Positions 1-11,367 of a DNA stretch of 64,000 nucleotides are shown here, piece by piece. Within the stretch, counting starts at the first letter, position 1. Each line of letters begins with the position of its first letter. The position numbers and the translations under genes were made by a program. Source of the DNA: Undaria pinnatifida (taxonomy: Eukaryota > Sar > Phaeophyceae > Laminariales > Alariaceae); the NCBI GenBank assembly GCA_012845835.1, contig JABAKD010000002.1, positions 27,950,710 through 28,014,709 of the forward strand. Direction: 5' to 3'. The notes under the pieces are model-generated. The model saw only the letters and a program-made list of their open reading frames with translations. It was not told the DNA's origin and did no database searches.

Positions 1-140
1 TATATATACGTAAGCTCGCCTGCAAGGGGGTGGGGTGGCAAAAAGCATCAGCCGGCCAACCAGCCAATCAATGCTACCAACACACATGCGTACGATATGC
101 CCAAGTCATGTGGAAAAGAAAATAAAAGGAAGTAAGGCAA

Positions 141-625
141 GGAAAGGAAAAGCGCACCATAATAGCAGATCCTTGAAACTGACCGAAAACGGCATTGGGC
201 ACATAGAAGGCATCAAGTTCATGAAGGGCACAGTGGGGAGAACACAGCAAGGCAAATAAGTCCGGACGGCCTTACGTCAGCAACTTACGGCCATGGGAAG
301 GCACACCAATTCAGGACGATGAGATGATGGCCAGACCCAGACTTCAGGCTCTTGAGCAGGAGCCCCCCCCCCTACCCCCCCCCCCCAAGTCAATTGGAAA
401 GGAAAGGAAAAACACACCATAACAGCAAATCCTAGAAACTGATCGAAAACGGCTTTGGGGACATAGAAGGCGTCTAGTTCATAAAGGGTACTAGGGGGAG
501 AACACATCAAGGCGAAGAAATCCGGGGGGCTTTACGTCAGCTACTCACGGCCATGGGAAGGTACACAAGTGTCAGGACGATGATGGCCAGATCCAGACTT
601 CAGGCTCTTGGGCAGGATGTCCCCC
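141..625. repeat. Tandem duplication, unit about 260 bp
   Basis: Two direct copies start at 141 and 401 with the same order of landmarks: a GGAAAGGAAA start, a GAAAACGGC block, ACGGCCATGGGAAGG, then CAGACTTCAGGCTCTTG. The copies differ at scattered bases and by C-run length. No coding potential is convincing in either copy. Confidence 0.75.
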
Positions 626-1762
626 TTCCGCCCTCCCCCCCCCACCCCCCGCACTAACTATATATAGTATGCATATCATTGTTGGCCTCGGTTGGCACCG
701 GCGCTGTAAGTAATTACATGTATACTGGGATTGTCGTTGGTTGGCAGCGGCGTTGTAAAACATGCCAATCACTGCGTGAGCTAGACAACCAAGGTACCGT
801 TTGTTTGTTTGTTTTTTGGCGGCCACCATGATGGTTATCGAGACTACGACCATACCCAAACTGAGTACACCACCCGCCCCCCCCCCCTTCGCCCCCGCCC
901 CCCTGCCGCCCGCCACGTAGAGATAGATGCCTATGGTGGGTGACGCTGCCGCGACCTTCGCGTGTAGCTCTGCAGCTCTACAGCTCTCCGCGTCATGGCA
1001 TTTCCGCATTGTGCCTCTGTCCCCTCCTCAACCCGTCGAATCCATTTGCCGACCTTCTGTGTTGCGGAGGGGACGTGGGAACACGAAAAATATATGTTAT
1101 GTCAGAGACGTAAAATAGTATCAATGCACTAGGCGCAGAGTATGCAGAGGGAACGTCCGTGGGAGCGGGATGAACGTTCCATTTACAGCGGCCACATCGC
1201 TGGATAATGAAAACTCCGTTCCAGGGACATAGGTCGAACGCAAACTGCATTTTTGCCAGCATCTGGTGTTTATTCTAAACACCTATGAGAAAGAAAAAAA
1301 AAAGAAAAAGAAAAAGGCAAACAACTGTACACCCGTGCATAAACGCTGCTCGCTCCTATACACACGTGGTCCCCCGTGCTTACGATACTCGAAGGCTTGA
1401 TCACGCAGCTGGTAACTTAGAAACTTGGACAATCCATCCATCGTTGAGCTTGGTGGAAATCTTGGAGAAACGACAGGTACTACTGCTGAGTCTCGCTAAG
1501 GTTTCCACCTACACATTCCCACGGCAGCCAGGTGGTGAGAGGAATTTGAATGTCACAGGTCCCGAACGTTGCCTAAGCATCTGTGCCGCCTTAGGGTCGT
1601 TCCTCTAGGACGAAGCTATTATTTCGGTTTTTACCGAAAGTTTCGGTTTTTCCCGAAATTTCATCAAAAAGTGAAGTGCTGTCCGTATCGTTAAGACCGA
1701 CCCTTATGCCACCCTTCGAACTTCATGCCAAATTCCGTAATATCTTCCTCCAGGCGCACCAC
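626..1762. other. No gene seen
   Basis: This stretch has C-runs near 640 and 880, A-rich tracts near 1290-1320 and a short TTTCGGTTTTTNCCGAAA palindrome near 1625. Short open frames here lack splice context or recognisable domains. Confidence 0.5.
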
Positions 1763-2034
1763 TCAATCTTTCTCTTCCACCCCTGAGTAGCCCTTACCCC
1801 CAACCAGCTCCCCAAACATCACCCTCCGAGGCAGATTTCCTCCCCCATACGTGCTACAAATCCCGCAAATAGTGTCCTGCGTTCCCGCACTGTCGCCTCT
1901 ATGCTCTCGGAGTGTGTCTTGGCAAGCGTGTCGGCGTACCAGAGGGTGTGGTCGTCGCGCTTCTGTTTCCACCAGCCGAGGCATCGGAGCGTGTGCTCGT
2001 AGTCAGGCTTGTTCGGGCTCCACGTTACGCACAC
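1763..2034 (-). pseudogene. Decayed retrotransposon fragment, C-terminal to a reverse transcriptase
   Basis: The minus strand has two overlapping frames that together read like the tail downstream of a reverse transcriptase in algal non-LTR elements. One frame contains RRTLFAGFVARMGEE. The other continues with RVMFGELVGGKGYSG and ends about 30 residues later. The reading passes from one frame to the other near 1820-1830, so at least one frameshift is present. No polymerase catalytic motif (YxDD) is seen in the window, so this is a short dead remnant. The family call comes from memory of similar algal sequences and is moderately secure. Confidence 0.5.
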
Positions 2035-2275
2035 GTACTTGTAGAGTGTATTAGAATCCCGATGGTTTTTATATTTCCACTCTAATGTCGAGTGAAAATG
2101 AAATTACAGCCTTGTTGCCCCCTCCCTTGCCACCCCCACGCCGCGGCGAGCACGGGCCCGCGAGGCGCGAAATGCCGCGTTTCCCGCCCGTGTGGGCCCG
2201 ACCCTCATACCCACGTTGAAATCTGGCGCCGAAACGCTCTGGGGCGAAAAACACGCGAGCCGACCTACGACAGAC

Positions 2276-2327
2276 GACGACGACGACGACGACGATGACA
2301 GCAGCAATAACGACAACGACGACGACG
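2276..2327. repeat. (CGA)n / (GAC)n microsatellite
   Basis: An interrupted run of CGA/AAC-type triplets. It reads as poly-Asp in one frame and poly-Ser in the other, which produces spurious open frames on both strands. Confidence 0.8.
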
Positions 2328-2552
2328 GCCTACAGCGCCTTTGTTTAATACTACCAGGTATACACAGACTATGAGCATCTCGTGTACATTACAATAATAA
2401 AGACGCCAGATCGTTCATTGTACGCGGCCGTGGACTGGCTGTGTCGAACGTGCCGTTGTTGGTTATATAGAACTTACCCACTGGCCCACGTAGTCACTTA
2501 TATAGAACTATACCCACTGGTCCACGTAGTTATTTCGGAAAAAAGCGGAAAT

Positions 2553-2647
2553 ATGAAGCCGGTGTGGTTCGACCCCACGACATACTCGGAGTATATTTTT
2601 TGTTGGTTACATAGTCTATAGAACTACCCACTGGCCCACGTAGTCAC
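2553..2647 (-). repeat. tRNA-like short element (SINE-like), copy 1
   Basis: Read on the minus strand, the segment starts GTGACTACGTGGGCCAGTGG (box A-like) and ends with a box B-like stretch, GTGGGGTCGAACC. The second copy at 3273-3357 has the same layout with a perfect T-arm. The acceptor and anticodon stems do not fold as in a normal tRNA. A sequence like TTCCGCTTTTTTCCG follows both copies. A tRNA-derived SINE head is the best reading. Confidence 0.5.
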
Positions 2648-2676
2648 GTTGGTGACTACGTAGCTCAGTGGGTAGT

Positions 2677-3034
2677 TGTTATAAGGCTTAGTTTGGGTAA
2701 GCTATTGGTTAACCGTTTGCAAGTGGTCAAACGGACTAATACCCCACCATGGCGTCGTCGACAGACCATGTTTTTTTTGGGTCGTTGGTTCAAATCCCAC
2801 ATCTCCACCATAATAATACCTGGTACACTTTTTCAGACGTTCCCCATGTCGAACTTGAAAAATACTCTCCCCGCTATATCCAGGAATTGAAACGGCTTGG
2901 ACAATTGAAAGGTCCGCCGGTATGTCCGGCCGACCTGCTATCCCGCCGTTTCAGGGGGGGAGAGTGTTATAAGGCTTAGTTTGGGTAAGCTATTGGTTAA
3001 CCTTTTGCAAGTGATCAAACGGACTAATACCCCA
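2677..3034 (+). mobile_element. TRIM/SMART-like miniature LTR element
   Basis: Two 70-bp direct repeats, 2677-2746 and 2965-3034, both start TGTTATAAGG and end ATACCCCA, giving the TG...CA ends of LTRs. By eye they differ at only two positions. A polypurine tract, AGGGGGGGGAGAG, abuts the right repeat as expected for a 3' LTR, and TGGCGTCGTCGAC just inside the left repeat is a possible primer-binding site. The internal part is about 220 bp, has no coding capacity, and contains a tRNA T-arm-like stretch near 2780-2800. The flanking five bases do not match, so no clear target-site duplication is seen. The 15.2-kb copy shares the 3' half. Confidence 0.7.
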
Positions 3035-3272
3035 CTAATACCTTAACATAGTAGTGCTATTAATATATAAGTGCGATAGTCTAGACTAGACTATACCTGG
3101 TAGCCAACAAAATACTCTCACCGACTTCGTAACAGCGATCTCCCGGCCTCTCCCCCCGCCACGCACTACCGTAGTACTCAGGAGCAAACTATTATAACAA
3201 CCTGCCACGTCTCCAGAGCGCACGCTCGCAAAGACGTTATTTCCTTTCTTCTTTTCCCGGAAAAAAGCGGAA

Positions 3273-3395
3273 GCATGAGGTCGGTGGGATTCGAACCCAC
3301 GACAAATATATATCTTTTGTTGGTTATATAGAACTACCCACTGGCCCACGTAGTCACGTGACTGCGTAGCTCAGTGGGTAGTGCTATATAACCAA
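3273..3395 (-). repeat. tRNA-like short element, copy 2, ending in a long palindrome
   Basis: On the minus strand, 3273-3357 has a perfect T-arm (GTGGGTTCGAATCCCAC) and a box A-like start. From about 3320 to 3395 the DNA is an imperfect palindrome centred near 3358: TTGGTTATATAG...CCCACT is mirrored by AGTGGGTAG...TATATAACCAA. A shorter version of the same palindrome sits at 2605-2680. Confidence 0.55.
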
Positions 3396-4645
3396 AAGCC
3401 GTCGGCCGCTCGCTCGCTCTCTCACTCGTGACCGTCGATCGTCCGTTCGCTCGGTAACTTGTCGACCGCCTTCGTTGATAGCGTCCCGTCGCCCCCTCGC
3501 CCGCTCGATCGCGCGTCGCTGTTGCGCAATGTATCTTCGTGTTATCTTCAATACTCGAGTAAATATTGCAGGCTACCTCCGCGCTTGGCCGGACTGCGAA
3601 GTGCCCGATTTTGCTCCTCCCGTCCGCTCTGTCCTACCACACCCCTTCATTCAAGCACGTTCAACACTGCTCAACCTGCAACACGGAGCGCAACAACGAG
3701 ACGAAAAAAGCAACGGTCAGATGCGTCAGTACCGCAGCTTTGTCCCACTTCCCCTTATAAAGAACGCCTGTAGCGCGAGGTGGAAACCCCACCTTTCTTC
3801 GTGCGGAGCAACCAGCAACCACAGCACGGAAACACGCAAACGTACAGTGAAGCTACGGCCATACTCTGTACCGTTGTGTTGGGGGACAAGGGTTTCCTCG
3901 ACCTGCTTTTCAGCACTGTAAGTTTCTCGTGCGTCATTGCTGCCGAACACTCTGTTCTTTCCTCAGGCATGACGACTATATAGGCATCCATAGCGACATA
4001 CCACCCCCTTGCGTTGTGTATGGTTAGCACTGCCCGCGATCGCCGCTCGTCTGTGAATACGCGTGATGAGTTGCTAACTCTGTCCTCGTAGTTAAGCATA
4101 TGGTACATTGTTGCCCCTGCGGCGAACGGTTGCGTTTGAGTAGAGGGATCGTTGTTGCTGATTCATGGTGTGTTGATTCTGTAAGGTATGCTACGCAAGC
4201 TTGCACGTTGCAGTTGCAGTACGTGTCGCCTGTTGCCTCCCCTTTATTGCGCAAAATGTGACTCGACGGCAAGATCATCACTCCGACCTTCCGACACACC
4301 ACAAGCTGCCCCCCTGTAGCTCGTACCTGTGCCATGTCGACGTCCTGTTCCCCCGCCCAGCATCCTTACAACGGATAGAGCGTACGACAGGATGCCAATT
4401 AATCCGTGCACCCACTCATTTGCCGTTCGACAAGATGACAGAAGGCTGACCGGCCACGTTATTTAGAAAAATGAAAAAAATATTACATCTGCAGCGATAG
4501 CCATATAACAGCAATTATTAATAGTCGCCCTGAAAGATGGCTTCCCCCTGTTCTTTATCCTTGTGTGTGTCTGTATGTGTGCTCCGTCTTCCTCTTGCCC
4601 TTCCGCGTTTTTTTTGCTTTTCCACCGCACTTTCTGTCCAACCAC
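3396..4645. other. No gene seen
   Basis: This is ordinary-looking DNA upstream of the SMYD gene. Several 60-150 residue open frames overlap on both strands near 3459-3950, but none has a recognisable domain or good splice sites. A promoter for the downstream gene is expected here but cannot be pinpointed. Confidence 0.4.
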
Positions 4646-4818
4646 ATGGATACCGGAACCAGCTGCGCGCCGGGTTGTGGCAAGCACGTACCAGGTAAGC
4701 ACACCACCGGAACGGGTGTAACCCAGCCCAACTGGGCGCCAGTTAACGAGCGCAATCCGCTGGCACAGCCTGCAGCGAGCAGCCTGGAGTCGCAGGCGCT
4801 GTCTGCGAACGCGGTGCA

Positions 4819-7800
4819 ATGAGGTTCCCCAGCCAAAGTCGAATATCGACCGATGGAGAGTCTATACCGTCCTTGGAGCATCCCAGCAGCTACAGCCGAC
4901 ATTCCGGTGTGGACAGCAGTTGTCTAGCGAACATAAATGGAGACGCAACGGGCATCGCAAGCAGCTCCAGCCTTGGCACCGTCGAGATCTACCCCGAGCC
5001 CTGCAGCAGAAGCAGCCATAGTGACGGCGGTGGTCGTATAGTAGGCGGTACTTGCACGCGCCGCAGGAGGCAGCAGCTAGACCCTCGCTTTGAGGTGAGA
5101 AGGGACCCCGCGTGTCCGCAGCGGGGACGGGGGGTGTTTGCCATTGAGGCCGTGCCGGCCGGGACGGAGGTGATGGTGGCAAGACAGGCAGCGGGCTTGC
5201 CGAGGGACCGGTACCGCGCGGCCTTCTGCCGGTGCTGCTTAAACCTCCTGGACAAGGCAGCGCTCATCAAGTGTCAGCGGTGTGAAGACCGCTTCTGTGG
5301 GAAGGAGTGCGTTATCGCGGCCGCTAGGGAGGGCACCCATGAGACGACCTGCTCGTACGTGGAAGGCCTGGGGGACGGCTGTTTTGATAGCCCAGGGGCG
5401 AGGGACTCCGCCGCGGCCACGGAGAGAGAGATTTTGAGGCTGACGATAGAGTGCTTGGCCAGGAGGCGGGCCGGGTTAAGCGACGAGGAGGAGTGGGCCG
5501 AGATCGAGGACCTAGACTTGGGCGCTGGAGCCACCGACGACGAGGACCCTGGAGTGGATGGTGGGATGTTGGACGTTGCCGCGATTCGAGAAGCCCAGGC
5601 GAGGCTGAATAGAAAGGGATATGAGGTTCCCGCCAGGGAAATTCAAATGGTGCATCGCAGGTGATTCGGAGCGATAAGAAGGGGGCAGCGGTAATGAGTC
5701 ACAGCAGCCAAACGGGCACAAGTAATTTTCTTTTGCCGTCCTGTTTTTCGAGTGTTGAGCAGCCCCCCCCCCCACACCCTCCAGTCTTGCGTGGAAGAAT
5801 GAACAATTTGACCGGTTGACCATTGAGTTTCAAATGAGCCTTTTCGTACTGCGGCCCGTACAATCCACGTCTTGCACAGGCCGTTTGCGTAGATGTCGTT
5901 CGAATTGACATGGTATATTAATCTCTACGACGTCGGGGGGGGGCTCCACTGACGTGGTACGAGAGCCGTGGCATTGTTGTTTTCCTATCGTGCTGCCAGT
6001 ACCAGAGATCCCCCCCTCCGGCCAACTGGCCTGGGCTCAAACACAAGCAGGCTTGGACGACCGAGACCCCGAATGGCAGCAAACCATTGACATACACATT
6101 CTCCCGTTGATCCCCGAATCGCTACCAGTCAATCGCAAACAAAAACAAATAAATGTATACCCGGTATATAATACGGTGTGGCCAACACCATACACGTGTG
6201 GCCGCAACGTTCCACCCTCCTTCAAAAAAAGGTGGCGGGTGGGCAGGAGAAACCTCAACAGTGGACCTATCCTCTAGGCCCATCAATCGGCAGCGGGCAG
6301 TGTCGTGCCGCCCGCTCATGTGCCTCTGCTATACTTACACAGCTATGCACAGGAAGCTAGATGCACGCGGCAATAAAGACCACATATTTTCTCTTCTCCT
6401 GGCCTCTGATCATACTAAGCTGCGTCCGTCCGTAGAGCCCATGACTATCAATGGTCAATTCTGTTGTATGTTACTAAAACCTACACGAAGTATCTCATTT
6501 GTTCTGCGAGCTTGAGATATTATGCTGTATTGTATATCTTTCGAATTACCATGTTATTACTATTCTCTACGACGTCGGGAAGGGGCTCCACTGGCGTGGT
6601 ACGAGAGCCGCGGCATTGTCCGCTGCTTCTCGTTTCCTACCGTACTGCCAGTACCCGAATTTGTTTTTGTTTCGGCACGGCGTGCTGATGAGTTCCCTGA
6701 CCAGGGCTGAATACACGTTTCGTCCTTTGCTAACGCTGCATCGCGACGCCCGCATCGCGTCCGTCTCGCTTCCCACCATCCGCTCCCGTTCCTCAGGTTA
6801 CGCGGTAATTTTCACACAGTGCAACCGGAGCCGCTGGGCAGACTGATGCCTCCCACGGTGATCGCCGTGTTTCCCGCGGCGTCTCTGGTGAATCACTCGT
6901 GTGAGCCGAACGCGTGCTGTCACTCACGCCGCGCGGGGTCTCGGGGGCCTCCGCTGGAGTACGTCCTGAGATGCACAAGCGACGTTGCCGCCGGTGAGGA
7001 GGTTTGCGTGTCGTACCTGGCGCACTTCGCCAACGCGGCTACCAAAGAGGTGGGGGTTACTGGTATGTTCGAACCATTATGCGTATGTGTGTTGCGTTTT
7101 TCGCGTGCATTTGTGCGTTCATTGTGTGTTGTATGTTTTGGTTGTGTAGTGTTTGTGCGCGTGTGCGTTGTGTGTTTGTGTGTGCGTGTGCGTGCGCGTT
7201 GTGTGTTGTATGTGCATATTGTTTCTGTGTTTCTACGTCGTGTGTGTTTTGTGTGTGACTGCGTCGTGTGTTGTTTGTGTTTGTTTTATTGCTTGCTGTT
7301 TTTGTGCCCCATTCTCTGAAAAGTCGCTAAGCTGGAACGCCTTGGTGCGGTTTCCCACGGCTGTGATTTCGGGTTATGATGACAGCGCTGTGAGCTTCCG
7401 GGAATAGGAGGTGGAGGTACACGCACTCTCGCTGTTTTCGCTCAGAAAAACTTCCCGCTTGGTGTTATTAGACTTTGGGATGCCTGCAGTCCGCCGCTTT
7501 GCAGCGGCCAACCCTCCTAGCTAACCAACGTCCTCCTCTCCCTGCTCGGTGTTCGCCAAACGATGCGCTGCCGGATTTTGGGTGCTTGTTAATGACGAAA
7601 GGGGCGGCAAGAGTTGCTTGAGAAAGTTTGGGGTTTCTCGTGTAATTGTTCAAGGTGTGAGAACGACATCAGACCGGGCTCTTCGACGGGAGATTGGCGG
7701 GTAACAAAGATGCTCCGGACCATGGAGGATTTGTTGGAGAACGCCGAGGCTCGAAGGTACGGGCACGGAGAACCGTGCTGCGCGTCAGTTGGGTGTCGGT

Positions 7801-8863
7801 ATATGTATATTGACTTTTAGTACCGGCACAGATTCGGTTGGGATTCGGAATGAGATGCGAAGATTAACCTTTGACAAGGAAATCAGTGGCATGAAAGGTT
7901 ATCTGCAAGCTTTTAATAATGTGTACCACGTTTGCATCAGCCGTCTACGTTGTCGGGGTATGCTTGAACAGCAGTGTGGAGGTACAATAGGTGGTGGTAA
8001 GAGCAGAAAGGGTTGGAGAACCGCCCGTCACGGAGCCTCCGCACAAGCTAGACGAAGAGCGCTGCAAGGATCGCGTTAACTTGTTTTAGCTATTTCACGC
8101 GTAAACATCCCGAGGACTCATAGCCATGCTCGAAACCTCATGATTTGGAGTAGTACATAATAATCGTATAGGGCGCTTCAAAGTTTGATTTCTTCGCATC
8201 TAACGGTTGTAATAGTAGTACTGGTAGCTTGTAGCCCCGGAGTGATGTATTCCGCGATTTATGTCCTTCAGACTATTTTGCCGAGTCTTCCCTCCTGCAC
8301 CAGCTCTACCGTTTGCAGAGAACCGGCGTGCTGCACTAATGCAATTTGGTTTTGGACGCCTGCTGCTCAGATACCTTACCCTCATACACCCGCCATGTTC
8401 TCCCACGTCTGCAACGTCCCTAAACAGCGTTCGCGAAACCCAGGCGGACCTTAGATGTATCCTAGAGCAAGGACTGCAAGTCCTTCTAGCTGGGCCTGAC
8501 ATATCATCCCGCCTCCAGCTCCAGCTAGCGATGCGCATCGATGAGATAGCTATCCGGCGGCGAATGCACGGCTCCTTGCGCTTTCGTTCCGCGCAAGAGC
8601 TGGCCGAGAGGTTGGTTCGGGAGGGTTTGGATATTGGCTACAGCGCCGATCTGCGGTTCACGATGCACCGCGAAGCGTTGAGGTGGGCAGCGGACGCGAG
8701 ACTCGACGGGAACTATAGAAGAGAGGATCAGATGATGCGAGCCTCCCGCGATAGCCTTGAAGAGGCGATTCAAGTTGCCATTGTCTGTCTTGGCCACACT
8801 GACCGAAAGACGATGGCGCTGGTGGAGTGCTTACGACGATTTTCTCCGTTGCATAGCGTGTAA
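4819..8863 (+). CDS. SET and MYND domain protein, SMYD-type lysine methyltransferase (multi-exon)
   Basis: Predicted protein lysine methyltransferase of the SMYD class. Exons: 4819-5660, 6797-7049, 7602-7756, 7821 to about 7996, then a last exon starting between 8272 and 8427 and ending at the stop at 8863. The first junctions have matching phases and GT-AG ends. The SET N-terminal strand (RGRGVFAIEAVPAGTE) lies at residues 102-116 and is interrupted by a MYND zinc finger, C137 to C178, with the usual CxxC, CxxC, FCxxxC, HxxxC pattern. Exon 2 carries the SET catalytic NHSCEPNA (about 313) and GEEVCVSYL (about 348). Exon 3 has the post-SET WGFSCNCSRC. The tail after that is helical. An upstream coding exon 4646-4694, joined to 4795 through a 100-nt intron, also fits in phase (MDTGTSCAPGCGKHVPG) and would move the start. 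The 5' end of the last exon is unresolved and may contain a frameshift. The substrate cannot be inferred. Confidence 0.85.
5901..6006 (+). repeat. Intronic repeat, copy A
   Basis: Shares about 105 bp with 6542-6657, including CTCTACGACGTCGG, GGGGCTCCACTG, CGTGGTACGAGAGCC and TACTGCCAGTACC-like blocks. Both copies lie in the first intron of the SMYD gene, in the same orientation. Confidence 0.7.
6425..6657 (+). repeat. Intronic repeat, copy B, with an adjoining dispersed repeat
   Basis: 6542-6657 is the second copy of the 5901-6006 repeat. The segment just before it, 6425-6540, is a different dispersed repeat also present at 61018-61115. Shared words are GTAGAGCCC, TATCAATGG and CTCATTTGTTCTGCGA. 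Confidence 0.65.
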
Positions 8864-11367
8864 AGCGAATGATGAGGGCGGCAGAGTTGGACGGGCGCAA
8901 AACTAAAAACAAAGTGAAGACATTGATGAAATGATGCCATAATTTGGGCAAAATGCGTCCGACTCGCTGTGTGTGGCCCATTGGCAGTACGAGGTGGAGA
9001 ACATTACCGCTGAAGAAAATGGAGTCCACTTTGTGGCCTGCGGCTGTGCGAAAAATTGAGCAACATTACTGCTGTAGTCTCGCGTCGCAACCGTTTCCGT
9101 CGCACCACGATTGGATTACATGTGTGGCTTGACAAAGCGTGATGAATTGCGCAATGGCAGTTCTTGTTTTGGTTCATACCCTCACTATCCGCGCTTGCAT
9201 ACTTCTTTAACCAGCGAGAGCAACGAGATCTCTCCCAAAAACGTCAGGGTCAACAAGGAAAATGCGATGTTACGGCTACAGCAGTGCAGCGTTACAAGTG
9301 TCAGGTTGAAGTTCGAACGGGGGTGTATTTCCGCGGAGTGCTCACGATGTTTGTCCAAATCTTTAACCCACAGATTGCGATTCACCTTCCCGTTTCTGCA
9401 TCCACGCCTCTCGTTTCCTTGTTCTCTCATTGTAACTAAACCATCTTGTCCCTGTACAAGAAACAATTGCCTGAAGCCTGAATATTACACGGACTAGTTT
9501 AGTCTCCATGCTTGTTCTTTAGGGCCTTCTTTGTTGTGGCGGTCGACGAAAGAAGTGAAGTTGATATGTTGCACGAGACAGGACAACAAGGGGAAATGCA
9601 AACGATGGGTTGGTGTTTTTGGTTTTCGGCAGTGCTCCAGAAGAAAAACAAAACAGTTTAGGATAGCTCTTGCGTCAACGACTCTCATACACGGGCCCAT
9701 CCTCAACCCGGAAGATAATCCAGCTTTTCGGTCACCATGATGTAAGGAGTATCGAAGGCAGACATGAAAAATCCTCGGATCGTGTCGCAAGAACGCGTAG
9801 CACCAAGCAAGACTCGCGGCAGCAGCAGTTAGCAAGAAAGCACGAGCACAGGCTGCACACGGCAGCGAAGCCGCGAGCGGTCCAAGCGGCGCTGAGGGTT
9901 GAGGAGGAGAGGAGGCAAAAGAAGGAGGCACGGGTGGCCAGCAGATGGTCGTGGACTTGCAGCGCTTATCCGTGATCATCATAGATGGGCACGAACACGA
10001 AAGATACTCGTAGCTCATCTTGGTGGTTTGGGTGCTTAGTACGGGGCACCTTCAGCAGCTCGGATCCCCCCCCCTCCCTCTGAGAAAACCCACGCGCTGC
10101 CAACTTCTTACTATGTTAATACTAGACGCAGGTGGTGCCAAAGGAACTGAAACTTCGTGAAGGTCAGGAAGACTATGCAACATGGCCAACGGGGTGGATG
10201 CTTTGCGCCGCAGATTGGCCAGAACCGATAATCCAAAATTAGAGGGGTTTCCTTTGGAGTGAACAACTGGAAAGGGTACACCATGAATGGACGCATTCAC
10301 GTTATTGGAATGTTTTGCATGATAACTCTTTGGGGGCTATGCCCCTCTAAAGGAACAACATGTTATATTTGGATTCAATTTTTGAGGCAGGAGCTGTGGT
10401 CATCCACTCAATTAAGTTCTCGGTAAACACGCACCAGGCATGTGTGCTGACAATCCTCAGTGAAAAACTTGGAAGGGACAGGGGACCACCGACGATCATG
10501 CCATAGACTACCATGAGTTCTGGCAGATCATACAAGGACGACCGTGCACCAGGCAGAGCCGCTTAGCCAGTCAAAATGAACGACAACGCTTACTGTTTAA
10601 GCTATTGATACACGTTAAAAACATCAAAGCGGATCATCGTCGTCGTTGACGATAAAACAACGACTTTGAGATACCCGGGGCTTAAGCCGAACCCCCCAAG
10701 AAGAACGTACTGTGCCATTCACGTATCGAAGCTACCTTGCTGTATAGAGTTTGTTGCCGTTATCGTCACAGCCCCCGCCAGCGAAGCAGAATTGTGCGGA
10801 GACGTTACATTCGGTGCTAACATCCCCCACGTTGTAGCTGCTGTCGCGATAGGTCCGAGCAATAGTTCGACAACTCTGGTCGACTGCGCTGTCGTTCCCT
10901 TCTTCTGCTCTTTCCTCCATTCCCCCGTCTATCTCCCATCGCAGCGATGTGGCAGAGGGCGGGCATGCCAATTTTTTTAGGGCTCCTCGCACGAGTTCTA
11001 CCGGTATACCCCGTCCAAAACCCCGATTTTGATGAAAACAATGACGTGCCACCCGATGAACCATCGCAATGACAGGGCACATTCCAAGCATAACAATATC
11101 ATACATATGGGATTGCAAAGCTATTGGGCAGCTCCTAAGTTGAGCAGCGCCGCCAATCGGATACTTATTGGAGGCCAAAGGTACCCCCTCTGCCGTACTA
11201 GTAGCATAGCTGCACTTAACAATGTCCAATGGTATATGCCAGGTATAGTGCTAGAGGTTGTATCTCCCCGAGGAACGAAGCATAACCGTCCAAAACTCGT
11301 CCGGATGGTGAAAGAAACGGCACCAATACATTATTAATGGTGGGGATTGCTGACTAAACCTGGACCC
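8864..11367. other. Intergenic region between two convergent genes
   Basis: No convincing gene. A plus-strand frame at about 9737-9976 is rich in Arg, Lys, Gln and Glu (for example VEEERRQKKEARVASRW) and could be a small terminal exon, but no start or partner exon was found. The C-run at 10068 and the remaining open frames look non-coding. The 3' ends of both flanking genes must lie here. Confidence 0.4.

Noticed and set aside
6680-6720. CTGATGAG stretch considered as a hammerhead ribozyme
   Set aside because: The required CGAAA strand is missing after the stem.
7081-7320. Cys/Val-rich frames after SET exon 2
   Set aside because: They are a GTGTGTTT-type low-complexity tract at the start of the intron.
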